A DNA stretch of 64,000 nucleotides, from positions 1-64,000 of the forward strand of contig OMIN01000104.1 of the NCBI GenBank assembly GCA_900299145.1, read 5' to 3'. Position numbers and translations under genes: made by a program. Under the pieces are notes generated by a model. The model was not told the DNA's origin, did not search any database, and was given only the letters and a program-made list of their open reading frames with translations. Origin of the DNA: Betaproteobacteria bacterium. Lineage in GTDB: Bacteria > Pseudomonadota > Gammaproteobacteria > Burkholderiales > SG8-41. Below, piece by piece: positions 7,541-15,884 of this stretch; position 1 is the stretch's first letter, and every line of letters begins with the position of its first letter.

Positions 7541-9264
7541 CTACCACCCCAACACATAGGCCGGCCTGCGCGGATCAGCCCCGCCGTGCATCACGCCATT
7601 CTTGTGATCGTTGACAATGGTACACACCGCGCCCGCGAGCCACGTGTAATCGGGCCACGCGCGCACGTCGTGGCCGCGCCGGGCGAGCGCATCATTGACC
7701 GAGGCGTCAATGCGCGATTCCAGGTACAGCCGGCCCGGATAATACTTGTGCGGCTCGAACGAGCCCGGAAAGCTGTAGGTCGAGAAGCGCGGCGCTTCGA
7801 TCGCGTCCTGCGCCGACATGCCGAACACGTTGACGTTGAGAAACACCTGCAACATCGCCTGCGTCTGCACGTCGCCGCCGGGCGTGCCAAACGGCATGTA
7901 GGCCTTGCCGTTCTTGAATGCCAGCGCGGGATTGGGCGTCAGGCGCGGACGCTTGCCCGGCGCCACTGACGACGGATGCGCCGGATCACTCCAGGACTGT
8001 GTGCCGCGCCCGGAACACACAATACCCACGCCGGGGATGATCGGCGTCTGGTCGGAGCCATCGCTGGGCGTACACGAAAAAGCGTTGCCGTGTTTATCAA
8101 TCACGCACAGGTACGAGGTGTCGCCCGGCCCTGGCGCTTCCGCGCCTTCGGATTTCGGCATGTTGCGGTTGTCGATTTCCGCGAGCGATTTCGGCTCGCC
8201 GCCACGCGGCATTCCCTCACACGCAACGTCCATGCGAATGCGCGTGCGCTGCCATGCCGCGTATTTTCCGACATCAAGCCAGTGATGGGCACATTGACGA
8301 ATTTCGGGTCACCAAAATAATTGTGCCGGTCAGCCATCGCCAGCTTGGTCGCCTCGGTTAGCAGATGGATGTAATCGGCTGAGTTATGGCCCAACGCGCG
8401 CAGGTCATAGCCCTTGAGAATGTTAAGCGCCATGGGCAGCGATGGCCCCTGTGACCACGGCCCGCAGGCGTGCAGTTCAATGCCTTCAAAGCGGGTTTTC
8501 ACCGTCGGCTCGATATTCACACTGTAGCCGGCGAAATCCTCGAAACGCATGAGGCCGCCTTCGCGCTCGATAAACTTGCACACCTCGCGCGCCACGTCGC
8601 CCTTGTAAAACGCGTTACGCGCGGCGAGCAGGCCGGCCTTGCGGCCCTTCTTGCGCGCAGCTTTGCGTTCCTCGTCGGCAAGGTATTTCAGCGTGCGGCC
8701 CAACTCAGCCTGCACGAACACCTCGCCCACCTGCGGCACCCGGCCCTTGGGCAGAAACACGCGGGTGCTCGACGGCCAGCGCTCGTAATCCTTGCGGTGG
8801 GTGGTGATGAATTCCGACAACAGCGGATACATCGCGAAACCCTCGCTGGCAAAACGGATCGCCGCCGAGGCCACGTCGGCAAAGCTCATGGTACCGAAGT
8901 TCGCCAGCGCGGTCAGCCACGCGTCCGGCGCTGCCGGCACCACGCAGCGCTCGACACCGGGTGGAATTTTACCGCCGTGTTTCTTAAGAAAATAATCCGG
9001 CGTAACCGCCTTCGGCCACACGCCAACGCCGTCGATGCATGTGACTTTTTTGTCTTTGGCCGTGAAAATAATCTGCGGCGCGACGCCCCCGAAATTTACC
9101 TTGTCGGTTTGCAATACCTCAATGGCAATGCCCGCCGCAACGCCGGCATCGATGGCATTGCCACCGGCTTCAAGAATCTCGAACGCCGCGTGCGCGGCAA
9201 TATAATGGCCCGCCGCCACGACGTGGCGCGTACCCATGATGGTCAAACGGTTGGTTGTACTCAT
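7541..9264 (-). pseudogene. Gamma-glutamyltransferase-like gene broken by a frameshift
   Basis: Two frames together make one GGT-family (Ntn hydrolase) protein. The first (start 9264, MSTTNRLTIMG) carries the large-subunit part to GDPKFVNVPITGLMS. The second resumes near KYAAWQRTRIRMDVACEG and carries the small subunit, with the nucleophile motif GDTSYLCVIDKHGN, where Thr aligns with the catalytic Thr of TTHYSVVD. The switch falls at about 8255-8260, consistent with one lost base. Without it the protein would be about 570 residues, the family norm. An intact paralogue lies at 11291. The break may be real decay or a sequence error, since both halves remain well conserved. Confidence 0.85.
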
Positions 9265-9413
9265 GAGGATGACTCCCGGCGGCGATGGCTCAAGCAAGCG
9301 GATGGATGCAATGGATTTTAACCGCAATCGCCGGCAGCGGCGGACAAACCCCGAGCGCGGCGCTTACCGTGTAATATCACTCAATTGTTATTAGACGTTT
9401 TCAAGGGAATCCC

Positions 9414-10394
9414 ATGACGCCACACCCCCGGTTGCGGACCGTTGCGATTTACCTGCTGGTGACAGGCGCCGGCACGCCCGGGATTGCCTACGCGCAGGCT
9501 TATCCCGCGAAAACCATACGCATGGTCGTGCCCTTCGCCGCAGGTGGCAACACCGACATCATCGCGCGCATTGTTGCTCCCGAAATGGGCCGGCTGTTCG
9601 GCCAGCAGATCGTCATCGACAATCGCGGCGGCGCGGGCAGCATTATCGGCACGGAGATTGTGTCCAAAGCCCCGCCCGACGGTTACACGCTTATTACCGT
9701 TTCAGCTGCGCACGTCATCAACCCGGCAATGGTGAAAAAGCTGCCGTACGACTCCATCAAGGATTTCACCGCGATTTCGATGATCGCCGATGTGCCTACG
9801 GCATTGGTGGTGCACCCCGCGCTGCCGGTGAAAACCGTGAAGGAGTTCGTCGCGCTGGCGCGCGCAAGGCCGGGGCAAATCACCTACTCCACCGGCGGAC
9901 GCGGCACGGTGGGCCATCTCGCCGGCGAGTTGTTCGGCTCCATCGAAAAAGTGAAACTGATTCATGTGCCCTACAAGAGCACCGGCCTGTCGGTGATCGA
10001 CCTTCTGGCGGGCCACGTGCAAACGCAGTTTTCGAGCCTGCCGGTGGTGATTCAATACGTGCGCACCGGCAAGCTGCGCATGGTGGCGCAGACTGGCAAA
10101 GCCCGTTCGCCCGCCGTAAAGGACGTGCCGACCATGCTCGAAGCGGGCGTGAAGGGCTTTATTGTTTCCAGCGGCTTTGGCATGTTCGCGCCCGCCAACA
10201 CGCCACGCCCCATTGTCGACCGTGTGCACGACACGCTGATCAAGGCGCTCGGCAACACCACCGTGCGTGAAGCGCTCGCCGGCCAGGGCGCCGACCCAGT
10301 GGGCAGTACGCCGGAAGAATTCGCCGCCTTTACGCGCAGCGAAATCGACAAGTGGATCAAGGTTGTGCGCGACGCCGGCATTCAACCGGAGTAG
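9414..10394 (+). CDS. Bug/TctC-family periplasmic binding protein 3
   Basis: A 326-residue receptor with signal peptide ending in GIAYAQ and mature start AYPAKTIRMVVPF. The ligand-loop motif is FAAGGNTDIIAR, followed by IVIDNRGGAGSIIG and APPDGYTLITVS. The central segment is HVPYKSTGLSVIDLLAG, with Ser where most paralogues here have Gly. Divergent from the GGT pseudogene, with 149 bases between the starts that must contain both promoters. The last helix EFAAFTRSEIDKWIKVVRDAGI is complete, so the protein is full length. Confidence 0.92.
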   Translation: MTPHPRLRTVAIYLLVTGAGTPGIAYAQAYPAKTIRMVVPFAAGGNTDIIARIVAPEMGRLFGQQIVIDNRGGAGSIIGTEIVSKAPPDGYTLITVSAAHVINPAMVKKLPYDSIKDFTAISMIADVPTALVVHPALPVKTVKEFVALARARPGQITYSTGGRGTVGHLAGELFGSIEKVKLIHVPYKSTGLSVIDLLAGHVQTQFSSLPVVIQYVRTGKLRMVAQTGKARSPAVKDVPTMLEAGVKGFIVSSGFGMFAPANTPRPIVDRVHDTLIKALGNTTVREALAGQGADPVGSTPEEFAAFTRSEIDKWIKVVRDAGIQPE

Positions 10395-10420
10395 CCTCCA
10401 CCGCAACCAATATATTTCTG

Positions 10421-10440
10421 TAAGTATATGAATTTATTGA
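10421..10440 (+). repeat. Dispersed AT-rich repeat, copy 15 (diverged)
   Basis: TAAGTATATGAATTTATTGA, three mismatches from consensus. It starts 26 bases after the stop of Bug 3 and is followed by a further A-rich run. Position and first seven bases agree with the family. Confidence 0.55.
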
Positions 10441-10516
10441 AAAAAATAGAAATTACGATTTTTCAAAAGTTGACGCTCCAACCTTACACCAAACGGCATT
10501 CCCCGCACCGACTTTC

Positions 10517-11221
10517 ATGACCAACAAACAGGCCTTGTATTTGCTGATCGCCGCCATCGTGCTGGCAGCGTTCACCAGCCGTTGGATGCTCGATGGGCCC
10601 GTGCCCGCGTTCAATGCCGTCAACCTGGACACCACCTATTTCGACGCACAGTGGGTGGCCTTTCTAATGACTGCGGGCGCCATCGGCGTCATGGTAAGCA
10701 ATTGGCAAAAAGGCGGTGAGTTTCCCCGGCCCATTCTGCTGGGCGTGGCCACGCTGATTTATTTCGTCGCCACCGGCATCCCGCAAAGTTCCAACTACGC
10801 CGAATGGGCGCGCGGCGACGCGGGCATCGGCGCATTGATGGACAACAACGAAATTCGCGGCATCGCAAGCGAGGTGGAAAAACGCCTCGCCGGCACGTGG
10901 AAATCGGGAAACCGCATCTATACCCTCGGGCAAAATGCACTGACCGTTGAAGGGGCAGGCAAGCTTGACACGTTCAGCCCGGTGCTGTGCGGCAACGATG
11001 CGTATTTTCGCTTTGGCTATGCGACGGCGGACGTGTTTCAATCCAACCCGAAGGCCGATCCCTATTACATCCTGCTCGAGCGCCCGCCGGTGGCGAAATA
11101 TGAAGTGGCCTGCAAGGGCACGCTGTATACCTTTGTGTTGCGCACCGACGGCAAGCTGGTGGCGTTCAAGAATCTGCACCACCGCGAACCGGAAATCGAA
11201 ATCCTCACGCGCGCGCCATAG
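10517..11221 (+). CDS. Membrane-anchored protein of unknown function
   Basis: A 234-residue protein I cannot assign to a family. Three hydrophobic segments are visible (about 5-20, 48-62 and 74-88), followed by a soluble region of roughly 140 residues. That region contains two cysteines (LCGNDAYF and EVACKGTL), which could form a disulphide if it is periplasmic, and it ends in a predicted beta-rich tail. It starts 70 bases before the intact GGT gene on the same strand, so the two may be co-transcribed. No catalytic motif is seen. Confidence 0.65.
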   Translation: MTNKQALYLLIAAIVLAAFTSRWMLDGPVPAFNAVNLDTTYFDAQWVAFLMTAGAIGVMVSNWQKGGEFPRPILLGVATLIYFVATGIPQSSNYAEWARGDAGIGALMDNNEIRGIASEVEKRLAGTWKSGNRIYTLGQNALTVEGAGKLDTFSPVLCGNDAYFRFGYATADVFQSNPKADPYYILLERPPVAKYEVACKGTLYTFVLRTDGKLVAFKNLHHREPEIEILTRAP

Positions 11222-11290
11222 CAGGCGATCATTGCTGGCCTGCCGCGCCGCGCAAACGGTAAAATCCGGACATTCTTTCAAGGGCCTCTC

Positions 11291-12880
11291 ATGAACCTCT
11301 TCGACTTTCAGTTTCCGTATACGTCGCAGCGCATGCCGGTGCTTGCGCGCAACTGTGTCGCCACTTCACAGCCGCTCGCCGCACAAGCGGGCCTGCGCAT
11401 GATGCTAAAAGGCGGCAATGCGGTGGACGCGATCCTCGCCACCGCCATTTCCCTCACCGTGCTGGAACCCACCAGCAACGGCATCGGCAGCGATGCCTTC
11501 TGCATTATGTGGGACGGCAAAAAGCTCAAGGGCCTTAATGCCTCGGGCCGCGCCCCTGCCAACTGGACGCCGGAACATTTCAAGGGCCGCACGGAAATGG
11601 CCAAATGCGGCTGGGCATCGGTCACAGTGCCCGGCGCGGTGTCGGCGTGGGTCGAGTTGTCTGAAAAGTACGGCAGGTTGCCGTTCGCCGATTTGTTCGA
11701 GCCTGCGATCAAGTACGCCACTGACGGCTACATGGTGTCGCCCACCATTGCACGGCTGTGGGCAAATCAGGCGCCGGTGTTGCAGAATGAACCGGGCTTT
11801 GCACAATGCTTCATGCCCAAGGGCCGCCCGTTACAGCCGGGCGAGAAATTCGTCGCCCCCGGGCATGCCAAAACCCTGCAGCGCATCGCCGAAACCAAGG
11901 GCGAGGCGTTCTACAAGGGTGACCTCGCCGAGAAAATTGCCTCATGGGCGCGCGAAACCGGCGGTGACATCACAGTGGCCGACATGGCCGCGCACACGCT
12001 CGACTGGGTGGAGCCCATCGGCATCGATTACCGCGGCTACACGCTGCACGAAATTCCGCCCAATGGCCAGGGCATCGCGGCGCTGATCGCGCTGGGCATA
12101 CTCGAAAACTTCGACGTGGCGTCGCTGCCCGTCGATTCGCCAGACTGCATGCATCTGAAAATCGAGGCGATGAAACTCGCCTTTGCCGACATCAACGAAT
12201 ACGTGTCCGACATTTCCACCATGCGCGTCACGCCGGCGCAAATGCTCGACAAGTCTTACCTGAAAGAGCGCGCCAAACTCATCGACATGAAGAAGGCGGG
12301 GAACCCGTCGTACGGTACGCCGAGCAAAGGTGGCACGGTGTACCTCACTGCTGCCGACGAATCCGGCATGATGGTGTCGTACATCCAGTCGAACTACTCC
12401 GGCTTTGGCTCCGGCGTGGTGGTGCCCGATACCGGCATCAGCCTGCAAAATCGCGGTACCGGTTTCAGCCTGCGGCCCGGCCACGCCAACATCGTCGCGC
12501 CCAACAAGCGCCCGTTCCACACCATCATCCCCGGCTTCCTCACCAAAGGCGGCCAGCCGCTGATGAGCTTCGGCGTGATGGGCGGCTCGATGCAGGCGCA
12601 AGGCCACATGCAAGTGGTGTCGCGCATGGTTGATTACCACCAGAACCCGCAAGCCGCGAGCGACGCACCGCGCTGGCGCATCGACAGCGGCGTACGCGTG
12701 GGTATCGAGCACGGCGTCCCCGCTGAGACCATCGCCGCGCTCAAGGCGCGCGGCCACGATATGCCGCAGGCCGACCGCTGGAGCACTGACTTCGGCCGCG
12801 CGCAACTGATTTACAAAATGGAAGATGGGTATTTCGCGGCGTCAGAACGGCGCACGGATGGACAGGCGGTGGGGTTTTAG
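11291..12880 (+). CDS. Gamma-glutamyltransferase family protein
   Basis: An intact 529-residue GGT-family Ntn hydrolase. The large-subunit N-terminus has the motif MMLKGGNAVDAILATA (about 37-52) and LNASGRAP (82-89), where the Arg normally contacts the gamma-glutamyl carboxylate. The autocleavage/nucleophile Thr is Thr349 in SKGGTVYLTAADESG. The glycine-rich FGVMGGSMQAQGH stretch near residue 429 is also typical. No signal peptide is evident, so it is probably a cytoplasmic GGT-like enzyme of the type found beside catabolic genes in Burkholderiales. Substrates could be glutathione conjugates or other gamma-glutamyl amides. AAGGG lies 9 bases before the ATG. Confidence 0.9.
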   Translation: MNLFDFQFPYTSQRMPVLARNCVATSQPLAAQAGLRMMLKGGNAVDAILATAISLTVLEPTSNGIGSDAFCIMWDGKKLKGLNASGRAPANWTPEHFKGRTEMAKCGWASVTVPGAVSAWVELSEKYGRLPFADLFEPAIKYATDGYMVSPTIARLWANQAPVLQNEPGFAQCFMPKGRPLQPGEKFVAPGHAKTLQRIAETKGEAFYKGDLAEKIASWARETGGDITVADMAAHTLDWVEPIGIDYRGYTLHEIPPNGQGIAALIALGILENFDVASLPVDSPDCMHLKIEAMKLAFADINEYVSDISTMRVTPAQMLDKSYLKERAKLIDMKKAGNPSYGTPSKGGTVYLTAADESGMMVSYIQSNYSGFGSGVVVPDTGISLQNRGTGFSLRPGHANIVAPNKRPFHTIIPGFLTKGGQPLMSFGVMGGSMQAQGHMQVVSRMVDYHQNPQAASDAPRWRIDSGVRVGIEHGVPAETIAALKARGHDMPQADRWSTDFGRAQLIYKMEDGYFAASERRTDGQAVGF

Positions 12881-12915
12881 GCGCTGCTGCTGCACGCGAA
12901 TACAGCAGGAGTCGA

Positions 12916-12935
12916 TAAGTATTTGTTTTTATTGA
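12916..12935 (+). repeat. Dispersed AT-rich repeat, copy 3
   Basis: Exact match (TAAGTATTTGTTTTTATTGA). It lies 35 bases after the stop of the GGT gene, in the convergent gap to the broken Bug 4, followed by a 7-codon frame that is probably accidental. Confidence 0.9.
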
Positions 12936-12983
12936 ATTATTATATGACCTTATCAAATCAGAATTAGACCACCCGCCGGGTTC

Positions 12984-13000
12984 GCGGGCGTCTCGCCCGC
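12984..13000. terminator. Hairpin in convergent gap
   Basis: GCGGGCG (12984-12990), TCT loop, CGCCCGC (12994-13000): a perfect 7-bp GC stem between the convergent GGT and Bug 4 genes. No U-tract follows on either strand, so termination is plausible but unproven. A 12-base palindrome (CGAGCCGGCTCG, 13052-13063) follows. Confidence 0.45.
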
Positions 13001-13071
13001 AAGGGATTACCTTAGACCGGCAGCATTGTGGGCCAATGAACATACGGCCCGCGAGCCGGCTCGTGGAACAC

Positions 13072-14058
13072 CTACTCCATCCTGATCCCCGCACGCCGGA
13101 TAATCTGCCCCATCTGCGCGTGCGTTCGCGCAATCATCTCGCCAAAACTCGCGGTGCTGCCGCCACCGCCCTCCACGCCCATCGACTGCAGCTTTTGCTG
13201 TGTTTCCGGCGCAGCGTGCCAGCGCGACATTTCCGCACGCAGCCGATTGACGATTTCCGGCGGCGTTTGCGCGGGCCCTAGCAAGCCTACCCAGTTGGGC
13301 ATGTCGTAGCCTGACAAGGCGGCCTCCGAGATCGTCGGCACATCCGGGAACGAGGGCGCACGTTTTAACGTTGTGATGCCCAGCGCGCGCAGGCGTTTTT
13401 GCTGCACAAAAGGCAAAGCCGTAAACGTCGATACCCAGGACAACTACACCTGCCCGCCCACCAAGTCAATCACAGCGACGCTGGCCCCCTTGTACGGCAC
13501 GTGCACGATGTCGATCTTTGCCATCGATTTGAACAACTCGCCCGCCAGATGCAGCGTGGTACCCGTGCCCGACGACGAAAACAGCAACTGCCCCGGACGG
13601 CTTCGCGCCAATGCAATCAAGCCTTTCAAATCCGTCACCGGCAGCGAAGGATGCGCCACCAGCACCATCGGAATCAAACCCGCCAGCGAAATCGGTGCGA
13701 AATCACGCAGGGCGTCATAACCGGCGTTTTTGTAAATATGCGGCGCCACCGCGTGCGTGCTATTGTTGCCCATCAACAGCGTGTATCCGTCGGCAGGCGC
13801 CTTGGCAACCTGCGCCGTGCCCACCGTGCCGCCGCCACCAGAGGCGCGGTTTTCGACGATGAAATTCTGACTGAATGCCTCCGACAAACGCTGCGCCGCC
13901 GCGCGCGCCAGCAGATCGGTCGCCGCGCCCGGCGAAAACGCGACAATAATGCGCACAGGTTTGCCGGGATATTCCTGTGCATGCACACCGGTCGCGAACA
14001 GCGGGATGGTCACCGCCAACCAGCTGCTCCACGATCGGATCTGACGCTTCCATAGCAT
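13072..14058 (-). pseudogene. Bug/TctC-family binding protein 4, interrupted by an in-frame stop
   Basis: The frame has a clean signal peptide (MLWKRQIRSWSSWLAVTIPL, ending VHAQ), EYPGKPVRIIVAFSPG, HVPYKGASVAVIDLVGGQV and a complete C-terminal helix ending AGIRME. A single TAG codon at 13441-13443, directly after GGQV, interrupts it; the next codons (LSWVSTFTALPFVQ) continue the family sequence in the same frame. A sense codon such as CAG would restore a 328-residue protein. Everything else looks under selection, so the mutation is recent, suppressed, or a sequence error. It lies 55 bases before the upstream SDR gene's stop, on the same strand. Confidence 0.85.
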
Positions 14059-14112
14059 GGCGTTTACTGAAGCACCAGTGTTTTCAGGCAATAGTACATA
14101 AGCCATTCTCCG

Positions 14113-14880
14113 CTAAAACATCATCTGCCCGCCGTTCACATGCACCGTTTGCCCGGTGATGTAGCCCCCGCCCGGCCCGCATAAAAACCGCACGGTCGCG
14201 GCAATTTCCTCCGATTCGCCATAGCGTTCCAGCGGCACCAGCCCCTTGGCGTCGCGGCGCGGTGAACGGTGGCCAGGGCGCGTGGTATTGATAATTCCGG
14301 GCGACACACAGTTGGCGCGTATGCCCATCGGGCCCACTTCACGGGCCAGTGCCCGGATCATGCCGGTCAATCCGCTTTTCGCCGCCGAACTGTGCACTTT
14401 GCCGATGGCGCCGGTGAGCACGTTGCTGCCGGTCAGCGCAATGATGTTGCCGCCACCCGACGCAATCATTGACGGCAGTACCGCCTTGATACAGTGAAAC
14501 GAACCATCGAGCGAAATTGACAGCGGCACCTGCCACTGCTCGAAGCTCATATCGACGAAACGCACTTCGCGGCGCACCGAGGCGTTAAGCACGAGGATGT
14601 CGATGCGGCCGTGCCGCGCGAGTATGCTGTCAACCATTTGTTTGACCTGCGCGGCATCGGCGATGTCGGCCATGCACAGTTCAGCCTTGCCGCCGCCCGC
14701 AGTGATTTCTTTTACAACACGCTCAGCGGCCTCGCGCGAGGTGCGCGTGTTCACCGCCACCGTCGCGCCAGCATCCGCCAATGACAAGGCTGTGGCGCGG
14801 CCAATATTAATGCCCGCGCCGGTAACCAACGCGATTTTGCCTGTGAGTTCTTTGCCGGGTGCGAAAGCTGTCATAATCAT
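14113..14880 (-). CDS. Short-chain dehydrogenase/reductase lacking the catalytic tyrosine
   Basis: A 255-residue classical-type SDR. The Rossmann motif VTGAGINIGRA (19-29) and the NxxG-equivalent LVLNASV (96-102) are present, as is a candidate catalytic Ser152 (ALTGSNV). The YxxxK pair is altered: the segment reads KVHSSAAKSG, so Lys168 is kept but residue 164 is Ser instead of Tyr. That should impair normal alcohol/ketone oxidoreduction unless another residue acts as the acid/base. The C-terminus (TGQTVHVNGGQMMF) is the family's usual ending. Followed downstream by broken Bug 4, preceded 55 bases upstream by a second SDR on the same strand. Repeat copy 4 lies just before the ATG. Confidence 0.85.
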   Translation of the reverse strand: MIMTAFAPGKELTGKIALVTGAGINIGRATALSLADAGATVAVNTRTSREAAERVVKEITAGGGKAELCMADIADAAQVKQMVDSILARHGRIDILVLNASVRREVRFVDMSFEQWQVPLSISLDGSFHCIKAVLPSMIASGGGNIIALTGSNVLTGAIGKVHSSAAKSGLTGMIRALAREVGPMGIRANCVSPGIINTTRPGHRSPRRDAKGLVPLERYGESEEIAATVRFLCGPGGGYITGQTVHVNGGQMMF

Positions 14881-14892
14881 CTCTAGAAATAT

Positions 14893-14912
14893 TCAATAAA
14901 AACAGATACTTA
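14893..14912 (-). repeat. Dispersed AT-rich repeat, copy 4
   Basis: Exact match in the minus direction (TAAGTATCTGTTTTTATTGA). It ends 12 bases before the ATG of the SDR at 14880 and extends into GAATATTTCTAGAG, so it forms most of that gene's leader. Confidence 0.9.
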
Positions 14913-14935
14913 CGATCAACCCTACTTTACCCGAT

Positions 14936-15745
14936 TTAGGCCGGTGACGCCTGCCGCACGCATGTCGAGCGCCCACCATCTGCCGGAATCACCGTACCGG
15001 TAATGCTGCGTGATTCGTCGGAAGCGAGAAACAGCGCGACGTTGGCGATGTCTGCCGACTCAGCCACCGAAAACGGATACAGCTTGCGATTGGCCGCGTT
15101 GCGAGCCTGCGCTTCCGTTGAAGGTTTAGCTGCGCCGGAGTCCGGATTTTCCCAGCGCGCGATGGAGCGTTCGGTGCGCACGGTTGCCGGTGCAATGGCA
15201 TTGGCGCGAATGCCATCTTTCATGTATTCGGTGGCGAGCGTGCGCGTGAACGCGACGATGCCACCCTTGGCCGCGGCGTAAATCGGCTTTTCCTGCCCGA
15301 TCAATGCCAGCCATGTGCTGAAGTTGATGATCGAACCGCCACCGCTGGCAATCATGTGCGGGATACCATGGCGGCAACTCAAAAACGGATGCCGCAAATT
15401 CAGCGCAATGGTGCGCTCGAAAATCGCCAGATCCATTTTGTGCACCGGCACGTCCTCCACCAGCGAGCCGCCCGCGCAATTCATCAGCACATCGAGCCTG
15501 CCGTAACGCGCAACGGCGGCATCAATGGCACGCTTGAGCGATTCATCCTGCGTGACATCGGTCTCATAAAACACCGCGTCGCCACCGGCATCGCGGATTG
15601 CTTTTTCAGTCGCGCGCCCCAAATCACCCTTGATTTCCGCGATCGCCACTTTCGCGCCTTCGCGCGCGAATGCCAGCGCGCTCGCCTTGGCAATGCCCGC
15701 ACCCGCGCCGGTAATGAACGCCACTTTTCCCGCCAGTCTGCCCAT
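14936..15745 (-). CDS. Short-chain dehydrogenase/reductase
   Basis: A 269-residue cytoplasmic NAD(P)-dependent SDR. Rossmann motif ITGAGAGIAKA (11-21), MNCAGG (88-93), Ser143 (INFSTWLALIG) and the active-site pair Tyr156-Lys160 (IYAAAKGG) are all intact, unlike its downstream neighbour. The C-terminus has SITGTVIPADGG, the usual ending of 3-oxoacyl-ACP-reductase-like SDRs. GGAAGATC lies just upstream of the ATG at 15745. It is divergent from the ThDP enzyme gene (139-base gap). The adjacent SDR pair suggests a short catabolic operon with Bug 4. Substrate unknown. Confidence 0.9.
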   Translation of the reverse strand: MGRLAGKVAFITGAGAGIAKASALAFAREGAKVAIAEIKGDLGRATEKAIRDAGGDAVFYETDVTQDESLKRAIDAAVARYGRLDVLMNCAGGSLVEDVPVHKMDLAIFERTIALNLRHPFLSCRHGIPHMIASGGGSIINFSTWLALIGQEKPIYAAAKGGIVAFTRTLATEYMKDGIRANAIAPATVRTERSIARWENPDSGAAKPSTEAQARNAANRKLYPFSVAESADIANVALFLASDESRSITGTVIPADGGRSTCVRQASPA

Positions 15746-15884
15746 GATCTTCCTCCGTGAATTTTCGCGTCATGCTACGCAACGTGGCAGCGGTGCGCAA
15801 TCACGCGCAATGGCCGGAGCCACTTGGGCATTTTGTACTTTGCTATGATCGAACCCAATCTTCCCGACCTTCGAGATAACCTCC

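Noticed and set aside
12944-12967. A 7-codon frame (MTLSNQN) right after repeat copy 3
   Set aside because: Too short, no ribosome-binding site, and other repeat copies are not followed by a frame.
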